From Burkholderiales bacterium RIFCSPHIGHO2_12_FULL_69_20 (GTDB taxonomy: Bacteria > Pseudomonadota > Gammaproteobacteria > Burkholderiales > Burkholderiaceae_C): 64,000 bases of DNA. The translations under genes and the position numbers were made by a program. Below are positions 1 to 10,059 of this stretch, piece after piece. Numbering within the stretch: the stretch's first letter is position 1; every line of letters begins with the position of its first letter. The notes under the pieces are model-generated. The model made no database searches. It was given only the letters and a program-made list of their open reading frames with translations, and was not told the DNA's origin. The stretch spans positions 7,100 through 71,099 of the forward strand of contig MESD01000016.1 in NCBI GenBank assembly GCA_001770815.1, in the 5' to 3' direction.

Positions 1-327
1 AACCTGTTCCTGTCGGGCGAGCGCACCGTGCTGCGCAAGGCGCAGGAGTTCATGCTGACGCTGACGTTGGAGACGCTGCTGTCCAAGCAGCGCATCCTGG
101 AGATCTACCTGAACAACGTGGAATGGGGCGAGGGCGTGTTCGGCGCGCAGGCGGCCGCGCGTTATTACTTCCGCACCGATGCGGCCCGGCTCGATGCCAG
201 CCGCGCCGCCCGGCTGGCGGTGATGCTGCCGGCGCCCAAGCGCTTCGAGAAGAACCCCGGCTCGGCCTACCTGGCCTCGCGCGCGGGCACCGTGGCCGCC
301 CGCATGGCCGATGTGACCCTGCCCTGA
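1..327 (+). CDS. mtgA: Monofunctional peptidoglycan glycosyltransferase, C-terminal part
   Basis: Only the last 108 codons are in the window; the reading frame is open to base 1. MtgA polymerises lipid II into glycan strands at the periplasmic face of the inner membrane. The visible part carries the family GT51 motif RKAQE...LETLLSK, then [13 protein letters not shown], and the usual MtgA tail with [16 protein letters not shown]. These blocks are specific to the monofunctional enzyme; no transpeptidase domain follows. The stop is at 325-327. The catalytic Glu near the N-terminus and the membrane anchor lie outside the window. Confidence 0.95.
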   Translation, partial: NLFLSGERTVLRKAQEFMLTLTLETLLSKQRILEIYLNNVEWGEGVFGAQAAARYYFRTDAARLDASRAARLAVMLPAPKRFEKNPGSAYLASRAGTVAARMADVTLP

Positions 328-397
328 CCGGGCCGTCGGCACCCCGGCAGCAGCCCTGCTGGGTGCTGCCGGCCGCCCGCTTCCTACAATCGCGCCC

Positions 398-996
398 ATG
401 GCCGCTGCCCTTGTCGACGAGATTGCCGCCGCCGCCGCCCGGCTGGTGGTGGACGAAGGCATGGAATACGCCGGCGCCAAGCGCAAGGCGCAACGTGCGC
501 TGGGCCGCCATGCCCACCGCATCCAACTGCCCAGCAACGAACAGGTGGAAGACCAGGTGCGCGACCACCTGGCGCTGTTCTGCGCCGACACCCAGCCCGC
601 CGAACTGCGCGCGCTGCGCACGCTGGCGCTGGTGTGGATGGAGCGGCTGGCCGAGTTCCGCCCGCACCTCACGGGCGCGGTGTGGCGCGGCACCGCCACC
701 CGGCTGTCGGCGATCCACCTCGACCTGTACTGCGACGACACCAAGTCGACCGAGATCACGCTGATCAACCAGGGCGTCGATTACGACGTGGGCAGCCGGC
801 CCGATGCGCGCGGCGGTCAGATCGACGTGCTGAGCATCGCCGCGCGCAGCGCCGAGCTGGGCGAGGTGGTGACGCTGTTCCTCACCATCCTCGACCACAA
901 CGATCTGCGCGGCGCGCTCAAGCCCGATGCGCGCGGCCGCAGCTGGCGCGGTGATGCTGCGGCCTTGCGGCGCCTGCTGGCCGAGGGCACCCCGGC

Positions 997-1000
<4 letters not shown>
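398..1000 (+). CDS. Conserved protein of unknown function (200 aa)
   Basis: A 200-residue protein, Ala/Arg-rich and mostly helical in its first 115 residues, then a more polar segment with YCDDTKSTEITLINQGVDYD at about 109-128. I recall similar proteins beside thioredoxin genes in Burkholderiales, described loosely as nucleotidyltransferase-like or misnamed as a ligase; I cannot confirm either. No signal peptide or membrane segment is visible, so it is probably cytosolic. Its stop overlaps the start of the next gene (ATGA, 997-1000), so the two are probably translated together. The ATG at 398 is the first start after mtgA and gives a full-length frame. Confidence 0.7.
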
Positions 1001-1605
<605 letters not shown>

Positions 1606-1894
1606 GCCGAATTTCAGCCAAATCCCCGCAAAATCAAGCATCAGCCCAAGATTTGGCGCCAATGAGCGCCAATCGCCGTCGAAAAAAGAAAGCTGCGCAG
1701 GCCCCGCATCAAGCGGCCTGCCTTCAGCAGTCTGTGACAGAATCGTTACTCTTTGTCGACTGAAGACCGCTTTTGCCGGCCAACACGCCAGCACTTCGGG
1801 CCAGATCGCCGCAACAGACCATTCGCTGGGTCGCTCATCAGGCGAGATGCTGCAAGCATCGGCCAACCGACCCCGCCCACCAGGAGTTCACCGC
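1606..1894. other. Intergenic region upstream of accB with inverted repeat
   Basis: No gene is seen in these 289 bases. They contain a perfect 7-bp inverted repeat, TTGGCGC (1653-1659) and GCGCCAA (1666-1672), with a 6-base loop. It lies 47 bases after the thioredoxin-like gene and could be a weak hairpin terminator or a binding site; no T-run follows. The accB promoter presumably lies downstream, but no convincing -35/-10 pair was found by eye. aroQ, which often precedes accB in Betaproteobacteria, is absent here. Confidence 0.4.
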
Positions 1895-2356
1895 ATGGAC
1901 TTGCGCAAACTGAAGACACTGATCGATCTGGTGTCTGAATCCAACATCTCCGAACTCGAGATCACCGAAGCCGAAGGCAAGGTGCGCATCGTCAAGGCCG
2001 GCGCCGCGGGCGCCGCCGCCCCGCAGATGATGATGATGGCCCATGCACCGGCCATGGCACCGGCGCCCGCCGCGGCCGCAGCGGCGGTGGCCGCCGCCCC
2101 GGCCGCCGAGCCCGAGCCCGCCGGCCATGTCGTCAAGTCGCCGATGGTCGGCACCTTCTACCGCGCCAGCAGCCCCGGCGCCAAGCCGCTGGCCGAAGTG
2201 GGCCAGGCGGTGAAGGAGGGCGAGTCGATCTGCATCATCGAAGCGATGAAGATCATGAACGAGATCGAGGCCGACAAGTCCGGCACCATCATGCGGGTGA
2301 TGGCCGAGAACGGCCAGGCGGTCGAGTTCGGCCAGCCGCTGTTCGTCATCGAGTGA
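1895..2356 (+). CDS. accB: Biotin carboxyl carrier protein of acetyl-CoA carboxylase
   Basis: A 153-residue subunit carrying the biotin that shuttles carboxyl groups in the first step of fatty acid synthesis. The N-terminal [13 protein letters not shown] is family-typical. An Ala/Pro linker spans about 36-75 with a run of four Met (45-48). The C-terminal biotinyl domain contains [15 protein letters not shown], with the biotin-accepting lysine at 119. A longer in-frame start exists upstream, but the ATG at 1895 sits 8 bases after CAGGAG (1881-1886) and matches known AccB starts. accC follows after 20 bases, so the two form an operon. Confidence 0.97.
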   Translation: MDLRKLKTLIDLVSESNISELEITEAEGKVRIVKAGAAGAAAPQMMMMAHAPAMAPAPAAAAAAVAAAPAAEPEPAGHVVKSPMVGTFYRASSPGAKPLAEVGQAVKEGESICIIEAMKIMNEIEADKSGTIMRVMAENGQAVEFGQPLFVIE

Positions 2357-2376
2357 CGGACGCCGCCGGACCCAAG

Positions 2377-3726
2377 ATGTTCAAGAAAATTCTCATTGCC
2401 AACCGCGGCGAAATCGCGCTGCGCATCCAGCGCGCCTGCCGCGAAATGGGCATCAAGTCGGTGGTGGTCTACTCCGAGGCCGACCGCGAGGCCAAGTACG
2501 TCAAGCTGGCCGACGAGGCGGTGTGCATCGGGCCGGCCGCGTCGGCGCAGAGCTACCTCAACATGCCGGCCATCATCGCCACCGCCGAGGTGACCGATGC
2601 CGAGGCCATCCACCCCGGCTACGGCTTCCTGTCGGAGAACGCCGACTTCGCCGAACGGGTCGAGAAGAGCGGCTTCACCTTCATCGGCCCCACACCCGAG
2701 TCGATCCGCCTGATGGGCGACAAGGTGTCGGCCAAGCAGGCGATGATCCGCTCGGGCGTGCCCTGCGTGCCCGGCAGCGAAGGCGCCTTGCCCGAAGACC
2801 CCAAGGCCATCGTGCAGGCCGCGCGCGCCATCGGCTACCCGGTGATCATCAAGGCCTCGGGCGGCGGCGGCGGCCGCGGCATGCGGGTGGTGCACACCGA
2901 GGCGGCGCTGCTGCACGCGGTGCAGACCACGCGCACCGAGGCGGGCGCGGCCTTCGGCAACCCGGCGGTGTACATGGAGAAGTTTCTCCAGAACCCGCGC
3001 CACGTCGAGATCCAGATCATGGCCGACGAGCACAAGAACGCCGTCTGGCTGGGCGAGCGTGATTGCTCGATGCAGCGCCGCCACCAGAAGATCATCGAAG
3101 AGGCGCCGGCGCCCGGCATCCCGCGCCGCATCATCGAGCGCATCGGCGACCGCTGCGCCGCTGCCTGCAAGAAGATCGGCTACCGCGGCGCGGGCACCTT
3201 CGAGTTCCTGTTCGAGAACGGTGAGTTCTATTTCATCGAGATGAACACCCGGGTGCAGGTGGAGCATCCGGTCACCGAGCTGGTCACCGGCATCGACATC
3301 GTGCAGATGCAGATCCGCGTGGCCGCCGGCGAGAAGCTGCCGTTCACCCAGCGCCAGATCCAGATGCGCGGCCACGCCATCGAATGCCGGGTGAACGCCG
3401 AGGACGCCTACAAGTTCACCCCCTCGCCGGGCCGCATCACGATGTGGCACTCACCGGGCGGCCCCGGGGTGCGGGTCGATTCGCATGCCTACACCAACTA
3501 CGTGGTGCCACCCAACTACGACTCGATGATCGGCAAGATCATCGTGCACGGCGACACCCGCGACCAGGCGCTGGCGCGCATGCGCACGGCGTTGTCCGAG
3601 ACGGTGGTCGAAGGCATCAGCACCAACATCCCGCTGCACCGCGAGTTGATGGTCGACGCCAAGTTCATCGAGGGCGGCACCAGCATCCATTACCTGGAAG
3701 GCTGGCTGGAACGGAGAAAGCGATGA
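2377..3726 (+). CDS. accC: Biotin carboxylase subunit of acetyl-CoA carboxylase
   Basis: A 449-residue ATP-grasp enzyme that carboxylates the biotin on AccB using ATP and bicarbonate. The sequence opens with [17 protein letters not shown], has the glycine-rich ATP loop [11 protein letters not shown], and the catalytic [13 protein letters not shown] block near residue 290; length is normal. An in-frame GTG at 2353 overlaps the accB stop, but the ATG at 2377 gives the conserved N-terminus and is preferred. It is cytosolic and co-transcribed with accB. Confidence 0.97.
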   Translation: MFKKILIANRGEIALRIQRACREMGIKSVVVYSEADREAKYVKLADEAVCIGPAASAQSYLNMPAIIATAEVTDAEAIHPGYGFLSENADFAERVEKSGFTFIGPTPESIRLMGDKVSAKQAMIRSGVPCVPGSEGALPEDPKAIVQAARAIGYPVIIKASGGGGGRGMRVVHTEAALLHAVQTTRTEAGAAFGNPAVYMEKFLQNPRHVEIQIMADEHKNAVWLGERDCSMQRRHQKIIEEAPAPGIPRRIIERIGDRCAAACKKIGYRGAGTFEFLFENGEFYFIEMNTRVQVEHPVTELVTGIDIVQMQIRVAAGEKLPFTQRQIQMRGHAIECRVNAEDAYKFTPSPGRITMWHSPGGPGVRVDSHAYTNYVVPPNYDSMIGKIIVHGDTRDQALARMRTALSETVVEGISTNIPLHRELMVDAKFIEGGTSIHYLEGWLERRKR

Positions 3727-3782
3727 AGGCCCCGGGCCGAGCGCCGGGCCGCTCCCAAGCCGGCCCGCATTCCCTCGGGGGA

Positions 3783-3806
3783 TCGTCGAACGTACGCGTT
3801 CGACGA
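3783..3806. repeat. Perfect 10-bp hairpin between accC and prmA
   Basis: TCGTCGAACG (3783-3792) and CGTTCGACGA (3797-3806) are exact reverse complements around a TACG loop. The 3' arm ends one base before the GGGG stretch that would serve as ribosome binding site for prmA at 3818. No T-run follows, so it is not a classical terminator. It could shape prmA translation, act as a processing site in the accC-prmA message, or be a dispersed palindrome. Confidence 0.5.
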
Positions 3807-3817
3807 GGGGTCAAGTG

Positions 3818-4720
3818 ATGCACGAACTTGTTCTGAGGCTGCCCGAGGGCCTGGTCGAATCGGTCTCGCAGGCGCTGGTCGACGAGCTCGATGCGCTGAG
3901 CGTCTCGGTGGCCGATGCCGACGCCGGCACCGACGCCGAGCAGTCGCTGTTCGGCGAGCCGGGCTTGCCGGCCCCGCGCGAGGGCTGGCAGCGCTCGGAC
4001 GTGACGGCGCTGTTCGAGTCGGAGGCCCAGGCCACCGAGGCCGCCACGCTGCTGCGCGCGCAGGACTGGGCCGCCGACATGCAGGTGCTGGCACTGCGCG
4101 AGGTGGCCGACTGCGACTGGGTGCGGTTGACACAATCGCAGTTCGCGCCGGTCGAGATCACGCCCAGCTTCTGGATCGTGCCCAGCTGGCACGAAGCGCC
4201 CCCCGAGGCCGAGAAGATCATCCGGCTCGACCCCGGCCTGGCCTTCGGCACCGGCACCCATCCCACCACCCGCATGTGCCTGCGCTGGACGGCGCAGCAC
4301 GCCGCGGCGCTGGCGCCAGGCTGGACACGCGTGCTCGATTACGGCTGCGGCTCGGGCATCCTGGCCATCGGCGCGGCGCTGCACGGCGCGCGTGGCATCG
4401 ATGCGGTCGACATCGACGAAGCCGCCGTCACCGCCACGCAGGCCAATGCCGACGCGAACGGCGTGACCCTCAACGCTGGCCTGCCCGACCGGGCCGCCGG
4501 CACCTACCCGCTGGTGCTGGCCAACATCCTGGCCACGCCGCTGAAGCTGCTGGCGCCGCTGCTGGCCGGCCATGTGGCGAGCGGCGGGCACCTGGTGCTG
4601 GCCGGCATCCTCGATCGCCAGGCCGACGAGCTGAAGGCCGCCTACGCGCCGTGGCTGGCGCTGGAGGTCAGCGACAGCGAAGACGGCTGGATCCTGATGA
4701 CGGCCCGGCGCCCGGGCTGA
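3818..4720 (+). CDS. prmA: Ribosomal protein L11 methyltransferase
   Basis: A 300-residue SAM-dependent enzyme that trimethylates lysines and the N-terminus of ribosomal protein L11. An N-terminal substrate-recognition domain (about 1-110) is followed by the Rossmann methyltransferase fold: GTGTHPTT at 144-151, the SAM loop DYGCGSG at 174-180, the acidic DAVDID near 195-200, and the LANIL motif. Length fits PrmA. A GTG lies directly before the chosen ATG (GTGATG, 3815-3820); the ATG gives the family-typical MHELVL. The accBC-prmA order is common in Betaproteobacteria. Confidence 0.96.
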   Translation: MHELVLRLPEGLVESVSQALVDELDALSVSVADADAGTDAEQSLFGEPGLPAPREGWQRSDVTALFESEAQATEAATLLRAQDWAADMQVLALREVADCDWVRLTQSQFAPVEITPSFWIVPSWHEAPPEAEKIIRLDPGLAFGTGTHPTTRMCLRWTAQHAAALAPGWTRVLDYGCGSGILAIGAALHGARGIDAVDIDEAAVTATQANADANGVTLNAGLPDRAAGTYPLVLANILATPLKLLAPLLAGHVASGGHLVLAGILDRQADELKAAYAPWLALEVSDSEDGWILMTARRPG

Positions 4721-4842
4721 TCGGGCCTGACAGTGCCTGCGCGGGGTCGCCGCTGGTCGCGTGGCATCATCGCCGCCGACATGATCGTCCGCATGACCAC
4801 CCGCATGCCCCTCAACCCGCGCGCGCCGCACGCCCACACCGC

Positions 4843-5982
4843 ATGACGCTGGCCACACGCTGCCCGTCCTGCGGCACGGTCTTTCGGGTCGTGCAGGATC
4901 AATTGCGGGTGTCCGAAGGCTGGGTGCGCTGCGGCCGCTGCAACGGCGTGTTCGACGCGACCGAGGTGCTGTTCGACATCGACAGCGGCGCCGCGGTCAG
5001 CCTGCCGCCGCCCGAGGCCAATGCGCCGCCGGCACCGCCGCCGCCACCGCCACCGCCACCGCCACCGGCTGCTGTTGCGCCTTCTCCTGCGCCCCCGCCG
5101 CCGCCCCCCGCACCGCCAACGCCGCCGTCAGCGATCGAGCCGAGCTGGATCGACCACGGACCGGTCGAGCCCCGCTTTGCCGCCAGCGGCCTGCCCGACG
5201 CAGCGCCCGACCATGCCTATCGGGAAGAGCCGCTGCTGCGCGCGCCCTCGCGGGCCAACGACGACGAGGGCCCCGACGCGGACGAGCGCATCGTCGTCAC
5301 CGACCATGTGCCGGCGCCGGCATCTGACCAGGCCCCAGACCCGTGGCCCGACCAGGCCCCGGCCATCGCCGCTGCCACACCACCCGCCCCGCCGGCACGG
5401 GCGCCCGAGCTCGACGCCACGCTGCCGGCCACGGCGCAGGTGCAGGCCCCGCCGTCGTTCATGCGCACGGCCGAGCGCTCGGCGGTGTGGCGCCGCCCGC
5501 TGGTGCGTGCCGGGCTGTGGGCCGGCGTGCTGCTGCTGGGCGCGGGCGTGGTGGCGCAGATGGCCCTGCTGTGGCGCGACAACCTGGCCGCCCATTGGCC
5601 CGCCGCCAAGCCCACGCTGCAGGCGCTGTGCCGCGTGGCCGGCTGCAGCGTGTTGCCGCTGCGCCGCATCGAACAGCTGTCGGTCGACAGCTCGGGGCTG
5701 AACCGGCTGGCCGGCTCGCCCCTCTACCAGTTGCAGCTGGTGCTGCACAACCGCGCCGACACCGCGGTGATGATGCCCGCGCTCGACCTCGCGCTCAACG
5801 ATGCGCAGGGTCGGCCGGTGGCGCGCCGCGTGTTGCAGGTGGCCGAGTTGCTGCCGCCGGTGGCCGTGGCAGACCCATCACCCACCGCGCTACAGGCCGG
5901 CCAGCAACTGCCGATCAAGGTGCTGGTGTCCACCGGCGAGCGCCGCATCGATGGCTACACGCTGGAGCTGTTCTACCCCTGA
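4843..5982 (+). CDS. MJ0042/DUF3426 zinc-ribbon membrane protein
   Basis: A 379-residue protein of unknown function, common in Betaproteobacteria. The N-terminus is a zinc ribbon with Cys at 7, 10, 30 and 33 (CPSC...CGRC). A low-complexity linker follows, including a near-continuous proline tract at about residues 62-97. One membrane helix spans about 221-245, and the C-terminal DUF3426 domain has paired cysteines (CRVAGC). The zinc ribbon therefore faces the cytoplasm and DUF3426 the periplasm. The ATG at 4843 gives the usual MTLATRC start. The PfkB kinase follows after 77 bases. Confidence 0.85.
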   Translation: MTLATRCPSCGTVFRVVQDQLRVSEGWVRCGRCNGVFDATEVLFDIDSGAAVSLPPPEANAPPAPPPPPPPPPPPAAVAPSPAPPPPPPAPPTPPSAIEPSWIDHGPVEPRFAASGLPDAAPDHAYREEPLLRAPSRANDDEGPDADERIVVTDHVPAPASDQAPDPWPDQAPAIAAATPPAPPARAPELDATLPATAQVQAPPSFMRTAERSAVWRRPLVRAGLWAGVLLLGAGVVAQMALLWRDNLAAHWPAAKPTLQALCRVAGCSVLPLRRIEQLSVDSSGLNRLAGSPLYQLQLVLHNRADTAVMMPALDLALNDAQGRPVARRVLQVAELLPPVAVADPSPTALQAGQQLPIKVLVSTGERRIDGYTLELFYP

Positions 5983-6059
5983 GCGCGCCGCGCGCGGTGC
6001 GCGTGGCGACTTTCCCATTTCAAGCAACCCCCGGCCCGCCCTGCGGCCGCACCACCACC

Positions 6060-6974
6060 ATGTCAGTCCTCATCTGCGGCTCGCTCGCCTTCGACACCAT
6101 CACCAACTTTCCGGGCCGCTTCTCGCAGCAGATCATGCCCGACAAGGTGCACATCCTGAACGTGTCGTTCCTGGTGCCGACGATGCGGCGCGAGTTCGGC
6201 GGCTGCGCCGGCAACATCGCCTACACGCTGCACCTGCTGGGTGGCCAGCCGCTGGTGATGGCCGCGCTGGGCAACGACGGCGGCGACTACCTGCTGCGCC
6301 TGCAGCAATGGGGCCTGGACACCTCGCAGGTGCTGATGGCCGGTGACAGCTACACCGCGCAGTGCATGATCATCACCGACGAGGACAACAACCAGATCAC
6401 CGCCTTCCACCCGGGCGCGATGCAACTGGCGCACAACACTGTGGTGCCGGCCGATCGCAGCGACATCCAGCTGGGCATCATCGCCCCCGACGGCCGCGAC
6501 GCGATGCTCAGCCACGCGGCACAACTGGCCGCGGCCAACATCCCCTTCGTCTTCGATCCGGGCCAGGGCCTGCCGATGTTCAGCGGCGACGAGTTGCGCA
6601 CCTTCGTCGCCCAGGCCAGCTGGGTGGCCCTGAACGACTACGAGGCGGCGATGTTGTGCGAGCGCATGGACATCACGCTGGAGGCGCTGTCGCGCCAGCC
6701 CCAACTGCGCGGCGTGATCGTCACGCTGGGCGCCCAGGGCTGCGACCTGTGGCAAGGCGGCGTGTGCACCCATGTGCCCGGCATCGCGGCCGAGGCCGTG
6801 CTCGACCCCACCGGCTGCGGCGACGCCTTCCGCGGCGCGCTGCTGCACGGCCTGTCGCTGGGCTGGCCGCTGGCACGCTGCGTGGCGCTGGGCAACCAGG
6901 TCGGCGCGATCAAGATCGCCCAGCGCGGCGGCCAGAACCATGTGCTGCCGCCGGCGCTGATCACCGCGGCCTGA
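6060..6974 (+). CDS. PfkB-family carbohydrate (or nucleoside) kinase
   Basis: A 304-residue ribokinase-fold kinase that transfers phosphate from ATP to a sugar or nucleoside hydroxyl. The GGCAGNIAYTLHLLGG substrate loop is at about 47-62. The C-terminal PfkB signature DPTGCGDAFRGALL is at 249-262 with catalytic Asp255; the usual GAGD is GCGD here, which is common in this subgroup. The substrate cannot be fixed from sequence; close relatives are often labelled adenosine kinase. The ATG at 6060 begins the conserved MSVLICGSLAFD. The upstream in-frame extension overlaps the DUF3426 gene and is not coding. Confidence 0.88.
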   Translation: MSVLICGSLAFDTITNFPGRFSQQIMPDKVHILNVSFLVPTMRREFGGCAGNIAYTLHLLGGQPLVMAALGNDGGDYLLRLQQWGLDTSQVLMAGDSYTAQCMIITDEDNNQITAFHPGAMQLAHNTVVPADRSDIQLGIIAPDGRDAMLSHAAQLAAANIPFVFDPGQGLPMFSGDELRTFVAQASWVALNDYEAAMLCERMDITLEALSRQPQLRGVIVTLGAQGCDLWQGGVCTHVPGIAAEAVLDPTGCGDAFRGALLHGLSLGWPLARCVALGNQVGAIKIAQRGGQNHVLPPALITAA

Positions 6975-7028
6975 GCCACGCGCGGCGCGCGCCAAGTGCG
7001 CGCCAAGGTAAGCGTCCCGGTGCGCGCA

Positions 7029-7397
7029 TCAGGCCGTCCAGACGAAGTGCGCCGCCAGCGCCAGCGACACGCCGGCCAGCAGAAAGTTGAGCCAGACGCC
7101 GAGGTTGGTCCAGTAGCCGCGCGGGATCTCCTTCGCGCCCAGCCCGCGCACCACCGTGCGGAACTGCAGCGCCGAGACCACGGCCACCGCGGCGCCGATC
7201 AACAGCAGCCCGACGCCCAGCCACAGCGAGAAGCCGCGCTGCGAGGCGCTCAGCGGCTGGTTGCCGACCATGCGCAGGAACAGACCGAAGCGCTCGACCA
7301 CGAAGCCGAAACCCATCAGCGCGATGGCGGTGCGCTGCCAGGCCAGCAGCGTGCGCTCGGCCGCAAACAGCACGCGGGGATCATCCAGGTAAGACAT
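7029..7397 (-). CDS. DUF202/YidH-family inner membrane protein
   Basis: A 122-residue membrane protein with three hydrophobic helices, at about 24-40, 56-78 and 98-120. The N-terminal DPRVLFAAERTLLAWQRTAIALMGFGF is the DUF202 signature. The function of the family is unknown. The ATG at 7397 lies inside the end of the histidine kinase gene (17-base overlap with its stop at 7381), so it is the third gene of the regulator-kinase-DUF202 unit. That position suggests a role linked to the sensor, but this is inference. Confidence 0.85.
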   Translation of the reverse strand: MSYLDDPRVLFAAERTLLAWQRTAIALMGFGFVVERFGLFLRMVGNQPLSASQRGFSLWLGVGLLLIGAAVAVVSALQFRTVVRGLGAKEIPRGYWTNLGVWLNFLLAGVSLALAAHFVWTA

Positions 7398-8796
7398 GGC
7401 GTTGGGGTTGGGGTCGGGCGGTGGGGTCGGGCGATTGGGCCACAACTTCAGCGCCGGCCAGCGGCACATCGACGCTGGCCTCCAGCCCGCCTTGCGGGTG
7501 TGTGGCCAGGGCCACCGGCCAGTGCTGCGCCTGCGCCAGCTGGCGCACGATGGCCAGGCCCAGCCCGTAGCCGCCGGTCTTGGGGCTGCGTGAACCTTCC
7601 ACCCGCTGGAAGGGCCGCCACACCCGATCGAGCTGCTCGGGCGCCATGCCGGCGCCGTGGTCGCGCACGCTCAGGCGCACGCTGGCGGGCGGGTGGTCGG
7701 TCAACACGCGGGCCGACAGCTCGATCGAACCGGGCGCATGGCGCAACGCGTTGTCCAGCAGGTTGTCGACGATGCGCCCCAGCGCGCCCGGCGCCGCCAG
7801 CACCTGCAGGCCCGCCGGGCAGCTGACCCCCACCCGGCTGTGGGCCTGGGCAGCGGCCGCCTCGTGCAGGCGCTGGCGCTCTAGCAGCCAGGGCGCGAGG
7901 TCGATGCACTGCGCCGCCTCGCCGCCGACGCCGCGCGCCAGATCGAGCATCTGGCCGATCAGCGCGTTCATCGCCTCCACGTCGCGCTCCAGGCGGGTGA
8001 TCAGCGCGGCGTCGGGCCGCAGCGTCAGCAGCTCCAGCGCCAGGCGCATGCGCGCCAGCGGCGTGCGCAGGTCGTGCGAGACGCCGGCCATCAGCGTGGT
8101 GCGTGCGTCCAGCAGCTCGCGCACTTCGAGCGCCATGTGGTTGAAGTGGCCGGCCAGCCGGGCCAGCTCGGCCGGGCCGGTCTCGGGCAGCAGGTGCGGG
8201 CTGGCGCCCGCCGCCAGCGCGGCGGCCGCACGCTCTAGTTGGGCGATAGGTTGTGCGATGCGCCGCGCCAGCCACACGGCGCCCCCGCTCACCAGCAGGG
8301 TGCCGGCCGCCAGCACGATGGCCAGTGCTACCAGCGGCTGCGTGTGCAGCCGGGCCTGGTCGAAGCCGATGCCCAGCGGCTGGTTGCCGACCCGCAGCGT
8401 GGTCCACAGCCAGGCGTGGCCGTTCGGGCCGGTCTGGCTGGCCAGGTACACCGGCTGTCCGGCATGGCGCGCCAGCGCACGCTCCAGAAACCCGATGTAG
8501 AAGCCATGCACCAGGCCGGTGTCGGCCGGCGGCGGCATGCCCGGGCGCACCGCCAACTGGTGGGTGCGCAGCAGTTCGTCCTCGAACGCCGCGCGTGTGG
8601 GCGGTGGCAGTTCGGCCCAGGTCTGGGCCGACAGCTGCATCAGGCCGGCCAGATCGTCGGCCGAGCGCTGCGCCATTGGCCACATCACCAATACCAGCGT
8701 CGCCGCGATGACCACCAGCACCAGCGCGCCGTACAGCAACGCCAGCCAGCGCAGGTAGTGCCGGGCCAGCGTCACCGGCCGTGGCCCAGGCCTCAC
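7381..8796 (-). CDS. Sensor histidine kinase (EnvZ-like)
   Basis: A 471-residue inner-membrane sensor. Membrane helix 1 is at about 18-40 and helix 2 at about 155-178, enclosing a periplasmic domain of roughly 115 residues. A HAMP linker follows. The phosphorylated histidine is His241 in GVSHDLRTPLARMR. The ATPase domain has the N box DNLLDNALRHA and G boxes including GYGLGLAIV. Its GTG start overlaps the response regulator stop (8793-8796), so the pair is translationally coupled. The signal is unknown. A divergent small secreted protein and DUF2202 lipoprotein are plausible targets. Confidence 0.93.
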   Translation of the reverse strand: MRPGPRPVTLARHYLRWLALLYGALVLVVIAATLVLVMWPMAQRSADDLAGLMQLSAQTWAELPPPTRAAFEDELLRTHQLAVRPGMPPPADTGLVHGFYIGFLERALARHAGQPVYLASQTGPNGHAWLWTTLRVGNQPLGIGFDQARLHTQPLVALAIVLAAGTLLVSGGAVWLARRIAQPIAQLERAAAALAAGASPHLLPETGPAELARLAGHFNHMALEVRELLDARTTLMAGVSHDLRTPLARMRLALELLTLRPDAALITRLERDVEAMNALIGQMLDLARGVGGEAAQCIDLAPWLLERQRLHEAAAAQAHSRVGVSCPAGLQVLAAPGALGRIVDNLLDNALRHAPGSIELSARVLTDHPPASVRLSVRDHGAGMAPEQLDRVWRPFQRVEGSRSPKTGGYGLGLAIVRQLAQAQHWPVALATHPQGGLEASVDVPLAGAEVVAQSPDPTARPQPQRHVLPG

Positions 8797-9542
8797 CCGC
8801 GGCCCTCGCCGGCCGGGTTGAACAGGTAGCCCTCGCCGCGCACGGTGCGCACATAGACCGGATGCGCCGGATCGGCCTCGATCTTGCGGCGCAGGCGGGT
8901 CACCCGCACATCGATGCTGCGGTCGAAGGCATCCCGCTCGTAGCCCTTGAGCTGCTCGATCAGGTGATCACGCGACAGCACCCGGTGCGGGTGCTGCACG
9001 AACAGGCGCAGCAGCGCGAACTCGGCGCTGGTCACCGCCACCTCGTCGGCGCCACGCATCAGCCGCCACGACAAGGTGTCGAGCACGAAGGGGCCGAAGG
9101 GGTAGTGGCCCGCCGCGGGGCCGGCCGCGGCGTCGGCCAACGGCAGCACCGGTGGCAGCGGCGCCGCCTGCGCACGGCGCAGCAGCGCGCGCAGGCGGGC
9201 CAGCAACTCGCGCGGACTGAAGGGTTTGGCCAGGTAGTCGTCGGCGCCCATCTCCAGGCCCACCACCCGATCGATCTCCTCACCCCGCGCCGACAGCATC
9301 AGGATCGGCAGCGCGCTGGTCTGGCGCAGTGCACGCGCCAGCGTCAGGCCGTCCTCGCCCGGCAGCATCAGGTCGAGCACCAGGGCATCGGGCCAGGCCA
9401 GCGCCATGCGCTCGCGCATCTGCCGACCATCACCCGCGGTGTCGACGTCGAAGCCGCTGGCGCCCAGGTAGTCGGCCAGCAACCCGCACAGCGCCGGATC
9501 GTCGTCGACGACCAGGATGCGCGGCTTGGCGGGTGTGTCCAC
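8793..9542 (-). CDS. OmpR-family response regulator
   Basis: A 249-residue transcription factor with a receiver domain (1-125) and a C-terminal winged helix. The acidic pocket is DDD at 13-15, the phosphoacceptor Asp57 in LVLDLMLPG, Ser84 replaces the usual Thr, and Lys106 is in LAKPFSPREL. The DNA-binding half contains the OmpR-type RSIDVRVTRLRRKIE. The linker is unusually long and Ala/Pro-rich (about 126-150). The start is GTG at 9542. It is followed without a gap by its kinase. The 149-base divergent region upstream probably holds its autoregulatory site, though no direct repeat was certain by eye. Confidence 0.93.
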   Translation of the reverse strand: MDTPAKPRILVVDDDPALCGLLADYLGASGFDVDTAGDGRQMRERMALAWPDALVLDLMLPGEDGLTLARALRQTSALPILMLSARGEEIDRVVGLEMGADDYLAKPFSPRELLARLRALLRRAQAAPLPPVLPLADAAAGPAAGHYPFGPFVLDTLSWRLMRGADEVAVTSAEFALLRLFVQHPHRVLSRDHLIEQLKGYERDAFDRSIDVRVTRLRRKIEADPAHPVYVRTVRGEGYLFNPAGEGRG

Positions 9543-9691
9543 CGGGCCAGTCTACCCGGCGCATCCAGCACCCGATGGCGCCCGGCGGCACGCTGAAACG
9601 CACAGAAACCGACTGACACGCAGCGGCCACGCGATGACATCGCGGGGTATCCGGCGGCGCCGAAGATGCCCGTCATCCCCGGTGCATCACC

Positions 9692-10000
9692 ATGAACCCG
9701 ACCCTGAACCGCCGCTTGTCTGGCCTGAAGGTCTTGCTGACGACTGTCGCGGCACTGAGCCTGACGCCGGCGCTGGCCGCCCCGTCACCGGGCTTGCAGG
9801 GCCGTGACGACGCGGCGCCACCCAAGGCCGGGGCGGCTTCGGCCGGCGATCCGACACCGCCGCGCCTGCGCTACGGCACCGGCTACGAATCACGCTTCGG
9901 GTGGCGGGCGGCGGGGCCGTCCACCACCCCCGGCTCGGGCGCGGGCCAGGCGGGCAGCCCATCCACCCCACGCGGCCACGGCCGGGGCCGAGGGCGTTGA
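9692..10000 (+). CDS. Small secreted Gly/Pro/Arg-rich protein of unknown function
   Basis: A 102-residue protein with a clear signal peptide: basic MNPTLNRR, a hydrophobic stretch to about residue 27 and an AlaXAla-like site (ALAAP). The mature part is low-complexity, with YGTGYESRFG in the middle and a GHGRGRGR tail. I recall similar tiny proteins ending in Gly/Arg repeats next to DUF2202 genes in Betaproteobacteria, but no function. It is transcribed away from the two-component system and toward the DUF2202 lipoprotein, 59 bases downstream, so the two probably form one transcript. Confidence 0.6.
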   Translation: MNPTLNRRLSGLKVLLTTVAALSLTPALAAPSPGLQGRDDAAPPKAGAASAGDPTPPRLRYGTGYESRFGWRAAGPSTTPGSGAGQAGSPSTPRGHGRGRGR

Positions 10001-10059
10001 GCGCCTTGCCCCTGACAAGGCCGTTCATGCATCGAACACGTTTTTAACGGGAGCACCCA

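Noticed and set aside
5026-5130. CCG/CCACCG repetitive tract as a possible CRISPR or satellite repeat
   Set aside because: It encodes the in-frame proline tract of the DUF3426 protein; no spacer structure is present.
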